A stretch of 64,000 bases of DNA from Bradyrhizobium zhanjiangense (GTDB lineage: Bacteria; Pseudomonadota; Alphaproteobacteria; Rhizobiales; Xanthobacteraceae): NCBI RefSeq assembly GCF_004114935.1, contig NZ_CP022221.1, positions 6,531,001 through 6,595,000 on the forward strand. The letters run 5' to 3'. Positions 26,081 to 35,848 of this stretch are shown here, piece after piece. The first letter of the stretch is position 1; every line of letters begins with the position of its first letter. Under the pieces are notes generated by a model. It was given only the letters and a program-made list of their open reading frames with translations. It was not told the origin of the DNA and did not search any database. The position numbers were made by a program, and so were the translations under genes.

Positions 26081-27730
26081 ATGACATCCATCACGACTTC
26101 GGCGATCGACACGCCTCTGCGGCGCTCGGTCGAACGGACTTGCGACGATCTCGCCATGCTGGTGCTGGCTGCGGTCGCCGTCATTGCAGGCTTGACCTTC
26201 CGCGACTACGGGCTCGGCTGGGACGATTACACCCACGCTGAATATGCCGATCTGTTGCTGCGCATGTTCGGTTCCGGCTTCAGGGACACGGCGGCGCTCT
26301 CCTTCGCCAATCTCTACATGTATGGCGGCGGCTTCGACATGGTCGCCGCTCTCCTGCACAAGACCATTCCGCTCGAACTGTTCGAGACGCGACGTCTGGT
26401 CGGCGCCATCGTCGGTGTGATCGGGCTTGCGGTGACGTGGCGGCTCGGCCGCCGCATCGGCGGCCCCCTTGCCGGTCTTGCGGCACTCTTGCTGCTCGCG
26501 CTCTGCCCGATCTTCTACGGCCACATGTTCATGAACCCGAAGGATGCGCCCTTCGCGGTGGCCATGATCATCCTGATGCTGGGCCTCGTCCGCCTCGCGG
26601 AGGAATATCCGCAGCCTTCGCCACGCACGGTTCTGATCGTCGGCTTGGGTGCCGGACTTTCGCTGGGCTGCCGCGTTCTCGGCGGTCTCGCACTGGTCTA
26701 CGCCGTGCTCGGCTTCCTGCCGCTGTTCCTGGAGGAGCTGCGCAGCGAGGGCCCGCGCGAGTCGATCCGCCGCTTCGCCCATGTCGTCTACGTGCTGCTG
26801 CCCGGCCTCGTGCTCGGCTACCTCGTGATGGGGCTGATCTGGCCGTGGTCGATCATGCAGCCCGGCAACCCCTTTGAGGCGCTGACCTACTTCTCGCACT
26901 TCTTCGAGAAGCCCTGGAAGGAGATGTTCGACGGCGCGATCGTGTCCGTGCCCGACATGCCCTGGTCCTATCTGCCGACGCTGTTCGCGCTGCAGCTGCC
27001 CGAGGTGATGCTGGTGCTGATGGCTGGCGCCGTGATCGGCACCTTCGTACTGCTGCCGCGCCGCGAGGTTCCCGCGCGCCGTAAGACGATCCTCTTGATG
27101 CTGACGCTGGCCGCGACCCTGCCGCTCGCGATCGCAATGGTGAAGCGGCCGGCGCTCTACAATGGGATCCGCCATTTCGTCTTCGTGATCCCGCCGATGG
27201 CGGTGCTCGGCGGCGTCGCGTTTGCCTGGGCCATGGAGCGCCTGCGCGCCAATCACCGCACCTGGCAGCCGGTCGTGCTCGCCACCTTCTGCTTCGGCCT
27301 CGCGCTGTCGCTCGCCGAGATGATCCGGCTGCATCCCTATCAATACACCCACTTCAACCACATCGCCGGCACCGTGCGCGGCGCCGACGACCGCTTCATG
27401 CTGGACTATTGGGGCCTGGCGCTGAAGCAGGCTTCCGATGAATTGCGCGAGCAGTTGATCGAGCGCCAGGAAGTGCCGCCCGTCAATCGCAAATGGAAGG
27501 TCGCGGTGTGCGGTCCGCAGCGTCCGGCCCAGGTCGCGCTCGGACCCGACTTCACCATCGGCTGGGATTCCAATGCGGCCGATTTCGCGATGACGCTGGG
27601 CGAGTTCTACTGCAAGGGCCTCACCGCGCCCGTCATGGTCGAGATCAAGCGCGACGACGTGGTGTTCGCCCGCGTCTACGATATCCGCGGCCGCAGCATT
27701 TCCAGCCTGCTGTCGATCCCGGCGCCGTAA
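26081..27730 (+). CDS. glycosyltransferase family 39-like membrane protein
   Basis: 549-residue polytopic protein of the GT-C fold, with about 11 helices. The first periplasmic loop carries GLGWDDYTHAEYADLLL, the acidic position expected for a polyprenyl-phosphate-sugar-dependent transferase, and ICPIFYGHMFMNPKDAPF-like LCPIFYGHMFMNPKDAPF follows. The last 130 residues form a soluble domain. It should move a sugar from a lipid carrier to an acceptor outside the cytoplasm; donor and acceptor are unknown. ATG 26081. No other cell-surface gene stands beside it. Confidence 0.78.
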   Translation: MTSITTSAIDTPLRRSVERTCDDLAMLVLAAVAVIAGLTFRDYGLGWDDYTHAEYADLLLRMFGSGFRDTAALSFANLYMYGGGFDMVAALLHKTIPLELFETRRLVGAIVGVIGLAVTWRLGRRIGGPLAGLAALLLLALCPIFYGHMFMNPKDAPFAVAMIILMLGLVRLAEEYPQPSPRTVLIVGLGAGLSLGCRVLGGLALVYAVLGFLPLFLEELRSEGPRESIRRFAHVVYVLLPGLVLGYLVMGLIWPWSIMQPGNPFEALTYFSHFFEKPWKEMFDGAIVSVPDMPWSYLPTLFALQLPEVMLVLMAGAVIGTFVLLPRREVPARRKTILLMLTLAATLPLAIAMVKRPALYNGIRHFVFVIPPMAVLGGVAFAWAMERLRANHRTWQPVVLATFCFGLALSLAEMIRLHPYQYTHFNHIAGTVRGADDRFMLDYWGLALKQASDELREQLIERQEVPPVNRKWKVAVCGPQRPAQVALGPDFTIGWDSNAADFAMTLGEFYCKGLTAPVMVEIKRDDVVFARVYDIRGRSISSLLSIPAP

Positions 27731-27746
27731 TAATTTTCTTTCGACC

Positions 27747-27825
27747 GTAGCCCGGATGGAGCGCAAGCGAAATCCGGGATCAGGCGTCCCGCATTGCGCT
27801 TCCGCCTTCGCTCTTCGAGCTACGG
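27747..27825. repeat. dispersed repeat, GTAGCCCGGATGGAGCGC family
   Basis: Begins GTAGCCCGGATGGAGCGCAA and contains ATCCGGGAT and, at the far end, CTTCGAGCTACGG, which pairs partly with the start. It is of the type I associate with Bradyrhizobium intergenic spaces, and occurs once in this window. Confidence 0.65.
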
Positions 27826-27936
27826 CGGAAGCTCCATGCAGGCTGCGCGCGACAGCCACGCTCCTTGCGCCTTGCCGTCAACCCGGCCCAAGACTACGCT
27901 CCCTCCCCGCAACAACGATGTTCGGAGAGATCAGCC

Positions 27937-28716
27937 ATGTCGCCAGCGGAAGCGCGCCTGAAGGAAGTGCCGTCGAACATGACGGAGGCCGAGTGGCAAC
28001 AACGGGTCAATCTCGCCGCCTGCTATCGCCTGGTCGCGCTGTACGGCTGGGACGATCTGGTCGACACCCACATCTCCGCGCGCGTGCCCGGCCCCGACCA
28101 TCACTTCCTCATCAATCCCTACGGACTGATGTTCGACGAGATCACGGCGTCGAGCCTCGTCAAGGTCGATTTGCACGGCAATCAGCTCTCCGAGAGCGAA
28201 TACAGCATCAACCCGGCCGGCTTCACCATCCATTCGGCGATCCACGAGGTGCGCGAGGACGCGATCTGCGTGCTGCATCTCCACACGCTCGACGGCACCG
28301 CTGTGTCGAGCAGCGCGGAAGGCCTGTTGCCGCTGAACCAGACCGCCCAGCTCGTTACCCACGACCTTGCCTATCACGACTATGAAGGCATCGCGCTCGA
28401 CCACGACGAGCGGCCGCGGCTTCAGAAGGACCTCGGCGACCACAACCACATGCTCCTGCGCAACCATGGCACGCTGACGGTCGGCCGCTCGGTCGCCTCC
28501 GCCTTCGAGCGCATGTATCACCTCGAGCGCGCCTGCTCGATGCAGGTGCGCACGCGCGCGCTGGGCACGCCGGTCTATCCGGTCGACCACGTCGCGATCG
28601 ACAAGAACACCGAGCTGCTGTCAAACCGCGACCGCGCCGAGCTGCGCGCCACCAACCTCGTGTGGCCGCCGCTGCTGCGCAAGCTCGACCGCGAGCTTCC
28701 CGGCTACCGCTCTTGA
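27937..28716 (+). CDS. class II aldolase/adducin family protein
   Basis: 259-residue cytosolic enzyme of the class II aldolase fold. Zinc ligands are in LHLHTLDG (two His) and RNHGTL (third His). The family includes fuculose-phosphate aldolase, ribulose-phosphate 4-epimerase and decarboxylases; the early part LVALYGWDDLVDTHISARV with FLINPYGLMFDEITASSLV resembles the larger, less characterised group often annotated as decarboxylase-like. ATG 27937 is chosen by family length. A strong terminator follows 58 bases after the stop. Substrate unknown. Confidence 0.87.
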   Translation: MSPAEARLKEVPSNMTEAEWQQRVNLAACYRLVALYGWDDLVDTHISARVPGPDHHFLINPYGLMFDEITASSLVKVDLHGNQLSESEYSINPAGFTIHSAIHEVREDAICVLHLHTLDGTAVSSSAEGLLPLNQTAQLVTHDLAYHDYEGIALDHDERPRLQKDLGDHNHMLLRNHGTLTVGRSVASAFERMYHLERACSMQVRTRALGTPVYPVDHVAIDKNTELLSNRDRAELRATNLVWPPLLRKLDRELPGYRS

Positions 28717-28774
28717 GATTCTCGAGGTTTGGTGTAGGGTAGCGATCAACGAACCTCTACGCCTTTTGGAATGA

Positions 28775-28807
28775 AACGCCGCCCAATTCCGGGCGGCGTT
28801 TTTATTT
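28775..28807 (+). terminator. rho-independent terminator
   Basis: AACGCCGCCC, loop AATTCC, GGGCGGCGTT, then TTTATTT: a 10-bp stem with a U-rich tail. It ends the class II aldolase transcript. Confidence 0.88.
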
Positions 28808-28834
28808 GGGGCGGCGTTCGCAATCACAATCACC

Positions 28835-28963
28835 GTCACCCTGAGGTGCTCGCCTCTTCGGCGAGCCTCGAAGGGCGACGGCCCGGCTGCATCGGGGCCG
28901 TGCATCCTTCGAGGCTCACCGTGAAGCGCGTTGCGCTCCACGGCTCGCACCTCAGGATAACGG
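28835..28963. repeat. dispersed palindromic repeat, CATCCTTCGAGGCTC/CTCAGGAT family, copy 1
   Basis: Outer arms ACCCTGAGGTGC and GCACCTCAGGAT; inner part GCCTCGAAGG and CCTTCGAGGC. A shorter copy of the same family is at 49810-49870 and a fragment at 24169-24202. It lies between the terminator at 28775 and a copy of the GGTGGGCAAAG repeat, so 28717-29061 holds no gene but a terminator and two repeats. Confidence 0.75.
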
Positions 28964-28974
28964 AAGGCGCTCTC

Positions 28975-29052
28975 GTAGGGTGGGCAAAGGCGCATAGCGC
29001 CGTGCCCACCATCTCACAGCTCGCCTCGGAAGTGGTGGGCGCCCACCCTACG
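28975..29052. repeat. dispersed palindromic repeat, GGTGGGCAAAG family, copy 2
   Basis: GTAGGGTGGGCAAAGGCGC at the left and GTGGGCGCCCACCCTAC at the right. Inner CCCACCAT arm as in the other copies. It ends 10 bases before the stop codon of the M20 peptidase gene and may mark its 3' end. Confidence 0.8.
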
Positions 29053-29061
29053 ACACCGCCT

Positions 29062-30456
29062 TTATTTCACCTCGGCCAACGCGGCGAGGATGCGGGCCCA
29101 GGAGCGGATGCCCTTCTGGAAGCTGCGGAGGTCGTACTTCTCGTTCGGCGAATGGATGTTGTCATCATCGAGGCCGAAGCCGACCAGCAGCGAGTCGAGG
29201 CCAAGCGTGCGCTTGAAATCGGCGACGATGGGGATCGAGGCGCCCGAGCCCATCAGCACGGTCTCCTTGCCCCATTCCTCGGTCAGCGCCTTGCTGGCGG
29301 CGGCAAGCGGCTTCATGTTCCAGTCGAGCGCGACCGCAGGCGCGGCGGAATGGTCACCGAACTCGACCTTGCAGTCGCCGGGAATGCGCGCCGTCACATA
29401 GTCGCGGAAAGCCTTGCGGATCTTTGCGGGATCCTGCCCCTCGACCAGACGGAACGAGACCTTGGCAGACGCCTGCGACGGGATAACCGTCTTGGAGCCC
29501 TCGCCGATATAGCCGCCCCAGATGCCGTTGACGTCGCAGGTCGGACGCGAAGAGGCCTGCTCGATCAGCAGCCGGCCCTTCTCGCCCGCCGGGATCGACA
29601 GGCCGATCGGCTTCAAAAACATCTCCGGCGTGAGATTGAGCTTCTTCCACTGCTCGAGGATATCGGGCGGCAGGTCCTTCACGCCGTCATAGAAGCCGGG
29701 GATCGTGATGCGGTTGTCGTCATCGAACAGGCCGCCGAGAATTTTCGTCAGCACCCGGATCGGGTTCATCGCGCTGCCGCCGAACACGCCGGAATGCAGA
29801 TCGCGATTGGCGGCGGTGATCTTCAGCTCCTCATAGAGCAGGCCGCGCAACGACGTCGTGATCGCCGGCGTGTTGCGGTCCCACATGCCGGTGTCGCAGA
29901 CCAGCACGTAGTCGGCTTTGAACTCGTTCTTGTTGGCCTCGATGAAGGGCACGAAATTCTTCGAGCCAACCTCCTCCTCGCCTTCGATCAGGAAGGTGAT
30001 GTCGATCGGCAGCGAGCCCGTCACCCTTTTCCAGGCGCGGCAGGCCTCGACGAAGGTCATGACCTGGCCCTTGTCGTCCTCGGCACCGCGCGCGACGATG
30101 ATCTTGCGGCCGTCGGCATGGTCGGTGACGACAGGCTCGAACGGCGGACGGTGCCAGAGATCGAGCGGATCGACCGGCTGCACGTCGTAATGGCCGTAGA
30201 ACAGCACGTGCGGCCGTCCGCCTGCCCCGGTCTTGCCGACGATGGCGGGATGGCCCGCGGTCGGCCTCACTTCAGTGGCGACACCGAGGCTCGCGATGTC
30301 CTTGGCGAGGTGCTCGGCCGCCGCCTTGCAATCGGCGGCGAAGGCCGGATCCGCGGAGATCGACTTGATCCGCAACAACGAGAACAGGCGCTCCAGGCTG
30401 TTGTCGAAATCCTTGTCGATGTGGTCGAGCACGGATTGAAGCTGCGCATTGGCCAT
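29062..30456 (-). CDS. M20 family dipeptidase/deacylase
   Basis: 464-residue metallo-hydrolase of the M20 clan (carnosinase/ArgE-like). Metal ligands: GHYDVQPVD (His89, catalytic Asp91), ARGAEDDKGQ (bridging Asp near 127), EGEEEVGS (general base Glu near 160), and the late HSPNEKY. The dimerisation lid carries RDLHSGVFGG. Full length for the dipeptidase subgroup; no signal peptide, so it is cytosolic. It probably cleaves dipeptides or N-acyl amino acids. Confidence 0.92.
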   Translation of the reverse strand: MANAQLQSVLDHIDKDFDNSLERLFSLLRIKSISADPAFAADCKAAAEHLAKDIASLGVATEVRPTAGHPAIVGKTGAGGRPHVLFYGHYDVQPVDPLDLWHRPPFEPVVTDHADGRKIIVARGAEDDKGQVMTFVEACRAWKRVTGSLPIDITFLIEGEEEVGSKNFVPFIEANKNEFKADYVLVCDTGMWDRNTPAITTSLRGLLYEELKITAANRDLHSGVFGGSAMNPIRVLTKILGGLFDDDNRITIPGFYDGVKDLPPDILEQWKKLNLTPEMFLKPIGLSIPAGEKGRLLIEQASSRPTCDVNGIWGGYIGEGSKTVIPSQASAKVSFRLVEGQDPAKIRKAFRDYVTARIPGDCKVEFGDHSAAPAVALDWNMKPLAAASKALTEEWGKETVLMGSGASIPIVADFKRTLGLDSLLVGFGLDDDNIHSPNEKYDLRSFQKGIRSWARILAALAEVK

Positions 30457-30495
30457 GGTCGTGATCCTGACTTTCGAGTCTCAAGAAATCGGGGC

Positions 30496-31854
30496 TCAAG
30501 GTGTCTGCGCTTTTAGCGCCGGCGCGGCCTCGGGGCCAGCCGCAACCGGCGGGTGCCGGATGTGCCATGCGAGGCTGCCGGCAAGGATGGCGGTCGCAAC
30601 GAGATTATTGCCCCAGGCCTGGATGATATTGGGAAACCACTGCAGCGACAGCAGCATGAGGATGCCGGCCGCGCCCAAAGCGAGCCAGGTTCCAAGCCGC
30701 ACATTCGCCCGTGCGTCGAAGGCAGCCCGATGCATCAGCACCGTCATCGGGAAGAACAACCACATGAAATAGTATTGTCGCGCCAGAGGCGAGGCAATCG
30801 TCATCAGGCAGAACAGGATGCCGAGCTCCTCGGCATCGGAGCGCGCCGTGCGCTGCGCTTGCCGAGGCATGATCGCGATGAAGCCGAGCCCGAGCAATGC
30901 CGATAGCGCGAGCACGATCCAGTTCGCCGTGCGGTAGTCGACGTCGATGACGTTCATCGTACGCGGCGGCTTGTTGGGATCTTCCAGATTGTAATTGATC
31001 GGCCGGACCAGGCGATGCGTGACGGCAATGAGGGACTGGTTGACCCACGACCAGTTCTGCTCGCCGCGCTGACCAAAGCCTTTTTCCGAGCTGCTCCCGA
31101 CCATGGCCTGGTACCAGGTCGCAAGTTCGGCCGCGTTGCGCTCGAAGCCGCGGATCGGCGCCGGCACGACGTAAAGAAGAATGCCGATGAAGGCGACGGT
31201 CGCGACCACGGCCGCCCACTTCCGCCGCCAGATCAGATAGGGCAGCACCGCGATCGGAAACACCTTGATGGCCGTCGCGAGCGCGAACATGAAGCCGGCA
31301 AGCCAGGGGCGCTGATGCCGCAAGCTCCAGAAGCCGTAGAGCATCATCGCGAGCAGGACGAGGTTCGGCTGGCCGAGGTCGAACATGTCGAACACGAAGG
31401 TGACGGTGACGAAGGCGGGCAGCGCTTCCAGCCACGGACCGGCCCTGCGGTCCGATCCGGCCATCACCTGGGAGAACGTCCCGGTGCACCACCATGCCAC
31501 CGCATTCAGGATCGACAGCACGACATAGAGCGGGATCTTGCCGAACCAGCTCGGGATCGCCAGCAGGACCGCCGGCAGCGGTGGATAGATGAACTCGAAA
31601 TAGTCGCTGATGTCACCGGGATAGAGCGGCCGCCCCTGCAAGACCTGCTGCCCGGCCCAGAACCACAGCCCATAATCCTTGGTCTTGCCGTGGCCGAAGA
31701 TCTCGGGAATGAGCACGTCGGCAGTCAGGAGGAGACAGCAGAACAGGAAAAGCAGGTCCAGCGGCGCACGCAACGACAGGCGTCTCGGCGCTGCGGGTTT
31801 GGCTAACGGGGCGGTGGAGATCACGGTGGGGTCCAGTCGGCGGCGGACTACCAC
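30496..31854 (-). CDS. glycosyltransferase 87 (DUF2029) membrane protein
   Basis: 452 residues, about 10 helices, GT-C fold of the DUF2029/GT87 family, whose characterised members are polyprenyl-phosphate-mannose-dependent transferases. Visible are KDYGLWFWAGQQVLQGRPLYP, FEFIYPPLPAVLLAIP and LATAIKVFPIAVLPYLIWRR, the last a common GT87 signature. GTG at 31854 is the longest start; another GTG 11 codons in is possible. It lies 39 bases upstream of the M20 gene start on the same strand, but a common function is not evident. Confidence 0.85.
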   Translation of the reverse strand: MVVRRRLDPTVISTAPLAKPAAPRRLSLRAPLDLLFLFCCLLLTADVLIPEIFGHGKTKDYGLWFWAGQQVLQGRPLYPGDISDYFEFIYPPLPAVLLAIPSWFGKIPLYVVLSILNAVAWWCTGTFSQVMAGSDRRAGPWLEALPAFVTVTFVFDMFDLGQPNLVLLAMMLYGFWSLRHQRPWLAGFMFALATAIKVFPIAVLPYLIWRRKWAAVVATVAFIGILLYVVPAPIRGFERNAAELATWYQAMVGSSSEKGFGQRGEQNWSWVNQSLIAVTHRLVRPINYNLEDPNKPPRTMNVIDVDYRTANWIVLALSALLGLGFIAIMPRQAQRTARSDAEELGILFCLMTIASPLARQYYFMWLFFPMTVLMHRAAFDARANVRLGTWLALGAAGILMLLSLQWFPNIIQAWGNNLVATAILAGSLAWHIRHPPVAAGPEAAPALKAQTP

Positions 31855-31964
31855 GTAGCAGACGGACGGATGTTTGGAGAGTCCCTCACCGGAATTTGTG
31901 CCGGCGGTGATGGCCTCCCCGATGGCCGCTAGACCTTCCGCAGCGTCACGGCCGGACCTGCTGC

Positions 31965-33587
31965 CTACCGCCGCAGCAATCCGCCGAGCGCGCCGCGAAC
32001 CAGGGTCCGGCCGATCGAGCCGCCGAGCTGGCCGGCGACCGACTTGCCGATATTTGCGGCCATCCCCCCGATCACCTGGTTAGTCACCGATCGCGTCACG
32101 TCGCGCGCAATGACCTGGCCGGTCGACAGCCGGCCACGCTTGACGTTGGTGCCGAAGATGGTGCCGACGATCGAGCCGATCTGGCCGAGGACGCCGCCAC
32201 CGCTTCCGCCTGCCGAACCGTCGGCCGTTGCCGCCGTGCCGGCGAGGCGCTTCTGAAGGATCTCATAGGCGGACTCGGAATCGACGGCGGTGTCGTATTT
32301 GCCCATGACCGGGCTCGCCGCCATGATCGCCTTGCGCTCCTCCGGCGTGATCGGTCCGATCCGGGCCGATGGCGGCCGGATCATCACCCGCTCCACCATC
32401 GAAGGGGTGCCGTTGCCTTCGAGGAAGGATACCAGCGCCTCGCCCTTGCCGAGCTCCGTGATCACCTTGGCGGTGTCGAGCTTCGGGTTGGGCCGGAAGG
32501 TCTGGGCTGCGGCGGTGACCGCCTTCTGGTCGCGCGGGGTGAAGGCGCGCAGCGCATGCTGGACCCGGTTGCCCAGTTGCCCGAGCACGCGGTCGGGCAC
32601 GTCGACCGGGTTCTGCGTCACGAAGTAGACGCCAACGCCCTTGGAGCGGATCAGACGCACCACCTGCTCGATCTTGTCCATCAGCGCTTTGGGCGCGTCG
32701 TTGAACAACAGATGCGCCTCGTCGAAGAAGAACACGAGCTTCGGCTTAGGCAGGTCGCCGGCCTCGGGCAGCTCCTCGAACAGCTCCGACAGCATCCACA
32801 ACAGGAATGTCGCATAAAGTCGCGGGCTCTGAAGCAGCTTGTCGGCGACCAGGATGTTGACCATGCCGCGGCCGTCGCGGTCGGTCTTCATGAAGTCCTT
32901 CAGCGTCAGCGCCGGCTCGCCGAAGAATTTGGTGCCGCCCTGGTTCTCCAGCACCAGGAGCTGGCGCTGGATGGTGCCGACGGTCGCCTTGGTGACATTG
33001 CCGAAGCCCTGGGCGGCTTTGCGGATGACGGCGAACGGATCCTCCTCCGCGTCCGCTGCCTTCTTCCCGCTATCGGGCACGATGGCGTCGAGCAGCGCGC
33101 GAAGGTCCTTCATGTCGATCAAGGCAAGACCGTTGTCGTCGGCGACGCGGAAGGCGACGTTGAGCACGCCTTCCTGCACGTCGTTCAGATCGAGCATGCG
33201 CGCGAGCAGAAGCGGCCCCATTTCCGTGACGGTCGCCCGCACCGGGTGGCCCTGCTCGCCGAACACGTCCCAGAACACCGTCGAGAACTGGTCGGGCTGG
33301 AAGGTCAGCCCCATCTCGGTGGCGCGCTTGACGATGAAATCTTTGGCTTCGCCGACCTCGGAGATGCCGGAGAGGTCGCCCTTGATGTCTGCGGCGAAGA
33401 CCGGAACACCGGCGCGCGCAAATCCTTCCGCCATCACTTGCAGCGACACCGTCTTGCCGGTTCCGGTTGCACCGGTGACGAGGCCGTGGCGATTGGCGAG
33501 CGCCAGCGTCAGCCAGGCCTGCTCGTCTCCCTTGCCGACGAAAATCTTGGCGTCGGTGTCACCGAGCTTGCTGTCCTGTGCGGTCAT
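31965..33587 (-). CDS. HerA-like P-loop ATPase (DUF853)
   Basis: 540-residue ATPase related to HerA/FtsK. Walker [11 protein letters not shown] near residue 40, Walker [13 protein letters not shown], sensor-like [20 protein letters not shown] and the Arg-bearing [14 protein letters not shown]. The C-terminal 80 residues are Gly/Ala-rich with [12 protein letters not shown]. Members are thought to translocate DNA, but this subgroup lacks the NurA nuclease partner, and none is nearby. ATG 33587 is preferred over a start 16 codons upstream. Confidence 0.88.
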   Translation of the reverse strand: MTAQDSKLGDTDAKIFVGKGDEQAWLTLALANRHGLVTGATGTGKTVSLQVMAEGFARAGVPVFAADIKGDLSGISEVGEAKDFIVKRATEMGLTFQPDQFSTVFWDVFGEQGHPVRATVTEMGPLLLARMLDLNDVQEGVLNVAFRVADDNGLALIDMKDLRALLDAIVPDSGKKAADAEEDPFAVIRKAAQGFGNVTKATVGTIQRQLLVLENQGGTKFFGEPALTLKDFMKTDRDGRGMVNILVADKLLQSPRLYATFLLWMLSELFEELPEAGDLPKPKLVFFFDEAHLLFNDAPKALMDKIEQVVRLIRSKGVGVYFVTQNPVDVPDRVLGQLGNRVQHALRAFTPRDQKAVTAAAQTFRPNPKLDTAKVITELGKGEALVSFLEGNGTPSMVERVMIRPPSARIGPITPEERKAIMAASPVMGKYDTAVDSESAYEILQKRLAGTAATADGSAGGSGGGVLGQIGSIVGTIFGTNVKRGRLSTGQVIARDVTRSVTNQVIGGMAANIGKSVAGQLGGSIGRTLVRGALGGLLRR

Positions 33588-33922
33588 AATTCTCACTGAT
33601 CTCTGCAGGTTTCGCGTATCGAAACCCGAATGCATTAGTTCCGTAGTTTAACGCATGTTGTGCGTCGATTAAAACCATTCAACGCGTCCCAAACATGCGA
33701 CATTGGCGGAAATATCAGCCGAAAGTCGGAATGGAGCGTTCGCACCGCGGTATTTTTTTGCTGATTCCATCTCCGCTCTTGCACCGCTGCAACACTGTTT
33801 ACGCGTTCGAAGATGAATCGCGGCGAGGCGTGCGTTCATCGCTTGAATTTCACATCGCACCGGCTCAAGATCGTTTTCGAAAGCAATACTCCGGCATGTG
33901 AACCGGCTGAGGGGCAGGCCAT
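33588..33922. other. divergent intergenic region
   Basis: 335 bases with lower GC than the flanks. ACGCA/TGCGT arms around 33652-33666 form a short dyad and a T7 run stands at 33750, but I find no convincing gene, terminator or promoter boxes. Confidence 0.45.
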
Positions 33923-34288
33923 ATGGACGAGCTGATCGGACGGCTGGCGACAAACGCCAGCATAGATAGTGCTGTCGCGGAAAAGACCGTCGGCATTATC
34001 CTGGGCTTCCTCCGCAGCGAGGGTCCTTCCGACAGCGTTCAGGCCCTGATTGATCAAATCCCCGGAGCAGAAGCCGCGATCGAGGCGTGCAAGAGCGGCG
34101 GCGGACTGTCGCGGCTGATGGGCGGCGGCCTGATGGCCGTCGGCTCGCGCCTGATGGGCCTTGGACTGGGCATGTCGGAGATTCAAAACGTCGCCCGTGA
34201 ACTTTTCCGCTTCGGCCGAGACAAAATCGGAGCGGATCAGATGGGCAAGATCATCGCGGGGACGCCGGGCCTCAGCCAGTTCGCCTGA
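33923..34288 (+). CDS. small conserved protein (DUF2267/DUF2780-like)
   Basis: 121 residues: helical N-terminal half (MDELIGRLATNASIDSAVAE, TVGIILGFLRSEGPSDSVQ, LIDQIPGAEAAIEA) that recalls DUF2267, a Gly-rich hinge (GGGLSRLMGGGLMAVGSRLMG), and a helical end with QNVARELFRFGRDKIG. It is probably cytosolic. Assignment to either DUF is tentative. ATG is preceded by GAGGGGCAGG. The DUF4332 gene follows 26 bases later, likely the same transcript. Confidence 0.7.
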   Translation: MDELIGRLATNASIDSAVAEKTVGIILGFLRSEGPSDSVQALIDQIPGAEAAIEACKSGGGLSRLMGGGLMAVGSRLMGLGLGMSEIQNVARELFRFGRDKIGADQMGKIIAGTPGLSQFA

Positions 34289-34314
34289 AGCCACGCATTT
34301 CATATTCGAGTATC

Positions 34315-34722
34315 ATGACATATCCGATCTCCGAGATTGACGGCCTGTCGGCCTTCGCCGCCAACAAATTGAAGGCGCAAGGAATCCGCACCACCGACGC
34401 ACTGCTCGAGGCTGCCTCCACCGTGAAGGGCCGCAAGGCGCTGTCTGCCAAGACCGGCATCAGCGAGCAGCTGCTGCTGGAATGGGCCAACGTCTCGGAC
34501 TACATGCGCATCCCCGGCATGGGCCGGGCCAAGGTCGGCCTCGTCCGCGCCGCCGGCGTCACCACGGTGCGCGAGCTCGCCTATCGGAATCCGGCGAGGC
34601 TCGCCCAGAGCATGCGGGACGCCAACGAGAAGAAGAAGCTCCTCCGCATCCTGCCTTCCGAGAAGTCGGTCGGCGACATCATCGCCAAAGCGAAGAAGCT
34701 GCCGCCGAAGATTACGTATTGA
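34315..34722 (+). CDS. DUF4332 helix-hairpin-helix protein
   Basis: 135 residues with two helix-hairpin-helix-like segments: IDGLSAFAANKLKAQGIRTT and MRIPGMGRAKVGLVRAAGVT, typical of DUF4332. Such domains contact DNA or RNA without sequence specificity. It is the second gene of a two-gene unit with the small protein upstream. Role unknown. A dispersed repeat follows. Confidence 0.82.
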   Translation: MTYPISEIDGLSAFAANKLKAQGIRTTDALLEAASTVKGRKALSAKTGISEQLLLEWANVSDYMRIPGMGRAKVGLVRAAGVTTVRELAYRNPARLAQSMRDANEKKKLLRILPSEKSVGDIIAKAKKLPPKITY

Positions 34723-34765
34723 GCGAGGACGAAGCTGGAGAGATAGGGTACCACTGCTCCCAGAT

Positions 34766-34881
34766 CGTCATTGCGAGCGTAGCGAAGCAATCCAGAATCT
34801 TTCCGCGGTGATAGTCTGGATTGCTTCGCCAAGCCTGTCATCGGGCCGCGCTTCGCGCGGACCCGTTGGCTCGCAATGACG
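34766..34881. repeat. dispersed repeat, CGTCATTGCGAGCG family
   Basis: Starts CGTCATTGCGAGCGTAGCGA and ends TCGCAATGACG, its reverse complement. Inner arms AGCAATCCAGA and TCTGGATTGCT pair too, so the whole 116 bases can fold into one long imperfect hairpin. A common intergenic repeat type in many high-GC proteobacteria. Confidence 0.78.
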
Positions 34882-34987
34882 GAGTGCGGGCAAGAACCTC
34901 CTCCCTCTCGTGCCCCTGAGCGCGTCGGAACGGCCGGATGCCCCCTTCCGCCTTGACTCCCCCTCCACGACCGCTAAAGCCACCCGC

Positions 34988-35848
34988 ATGAGTGCCTCGC
35001 CCTCTCCATCCGTCCCGCCGGCCGGCTCGGCCGGGGCCGACGTGCTGCGGACGCTGCTGGAACGGCCGCTTCCGGCTGTGATGGGGGTGCTCAACGTCAC
35101 CCCGGATTCCTTCTCCGATGGCGGCGAGTTCATCGCGCCCGAGCAGGCCTTCGCGCGAGCCCGGGCGATGATCGCCGATGGCGTCGACATCATCGATATC
35201 GGCGCCGAGTCCACCCGACCCTACAAGGGCGCCCAGCCGGTCACGGCGGAATACGAGCTTGCCCGGCTGAAGCCGGTGCTGGCTGGTGTCGTGGCGCTTG
35301 GGGTGCCCGTCTCGATCGACAGCATGAAGGCGGAGGTGGTGGCCTTCGCACTCGACCAGGGCGCGGCCATCGTCAACGATGTCTGGGGTCTGCAACGCGA
35401 CGCCGGCATGGCACCGCTGGTCGCTGCGAAAGGCGTTCCGGTCATCGTCATGCACAACCGCGACAATGCCGACCCCACCATCGACATCGTCACGGACATG
35501 AAGACCTTCTTCCTGCGCTCGCTGGATATTGCGGCCAAGGCCGGCATCGCGCGGGAAAAAATCGTGCTCGATCCCGGAATCGGTTTCGGCAAGACGGCCG
35601 AGCAGAGCATGATCGCGCTGGCGCGGCTGCGTGAACTCGACATGTTCGGCCTGCCGATCCTGGTCGGCGCCTCGCGCAAGCGCTTCATCGCTTCGGTGTC
35701 GCCGTCGGAGCCGAAAGAGCGGCTCGCCGGCTCGATCGCCGCGCACCTCATCGCCGCGCAGCGCGGCGCAAAGATCATCCGGACCCATGACGTCGCCGAA
35801 ACCTTGCAGGCCCTGCGGGTGGCGCACGCAATCGAGAGCAAGCCATGA
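34988..35848 (+). CDS. folP: dihydropteroate synthase
   Basis: 286-residue cytosolic enzyme joining p-aminobenzoate to hydroxymethyl-dihydropterin diphosphate in folate synthesis; the target of sulfonamides. Signatures: VMGVLNVTPDSFSDGGEF (pterin/diphosphate loop), DIIDIGAESTRP, DPGIGFGKT and VGASRKRF. ATG 34988 is chosen for family length; an earlier in-frame start at 34910 adds 26 unlike residues. First gene of folP-folB-folK; its stop overlaps the folB start by 4 bases. Confidence 0.95.
   Translation: MSASPSPSVPPAGSAGADVLRTLLERPLPAVMGVLNVTPDSFSDGGEFIAPEQAFARARAMIADGVDIIDIGAESTRPYKGAQPVTAEYELARLKPVLAGVVALGVPVSIDSMKAEVVAFALDQGAAIVNDVWGLQRDAGMAPLVAAKGVPVIVMHNRDNADPTIDIVTDMKTFFLRSLDIAAKAGIAREKIVLDPGIGFGKTAEQSMIALARLRELDMFGLPILVGASRKRFIASVSPSEPKERLAGSIAAHLIAAQRGAKIIRTHDVAETLQALRVAHAIESKP

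Noticed and set aside
26069..27859. Minus-strand open frame of 596 codons
   Set aside because: Lies wholly over the glycosyltransferase 39 gene, which has clear helices and motifs. The minus product is His/Arg/Gln-rich without any domain.
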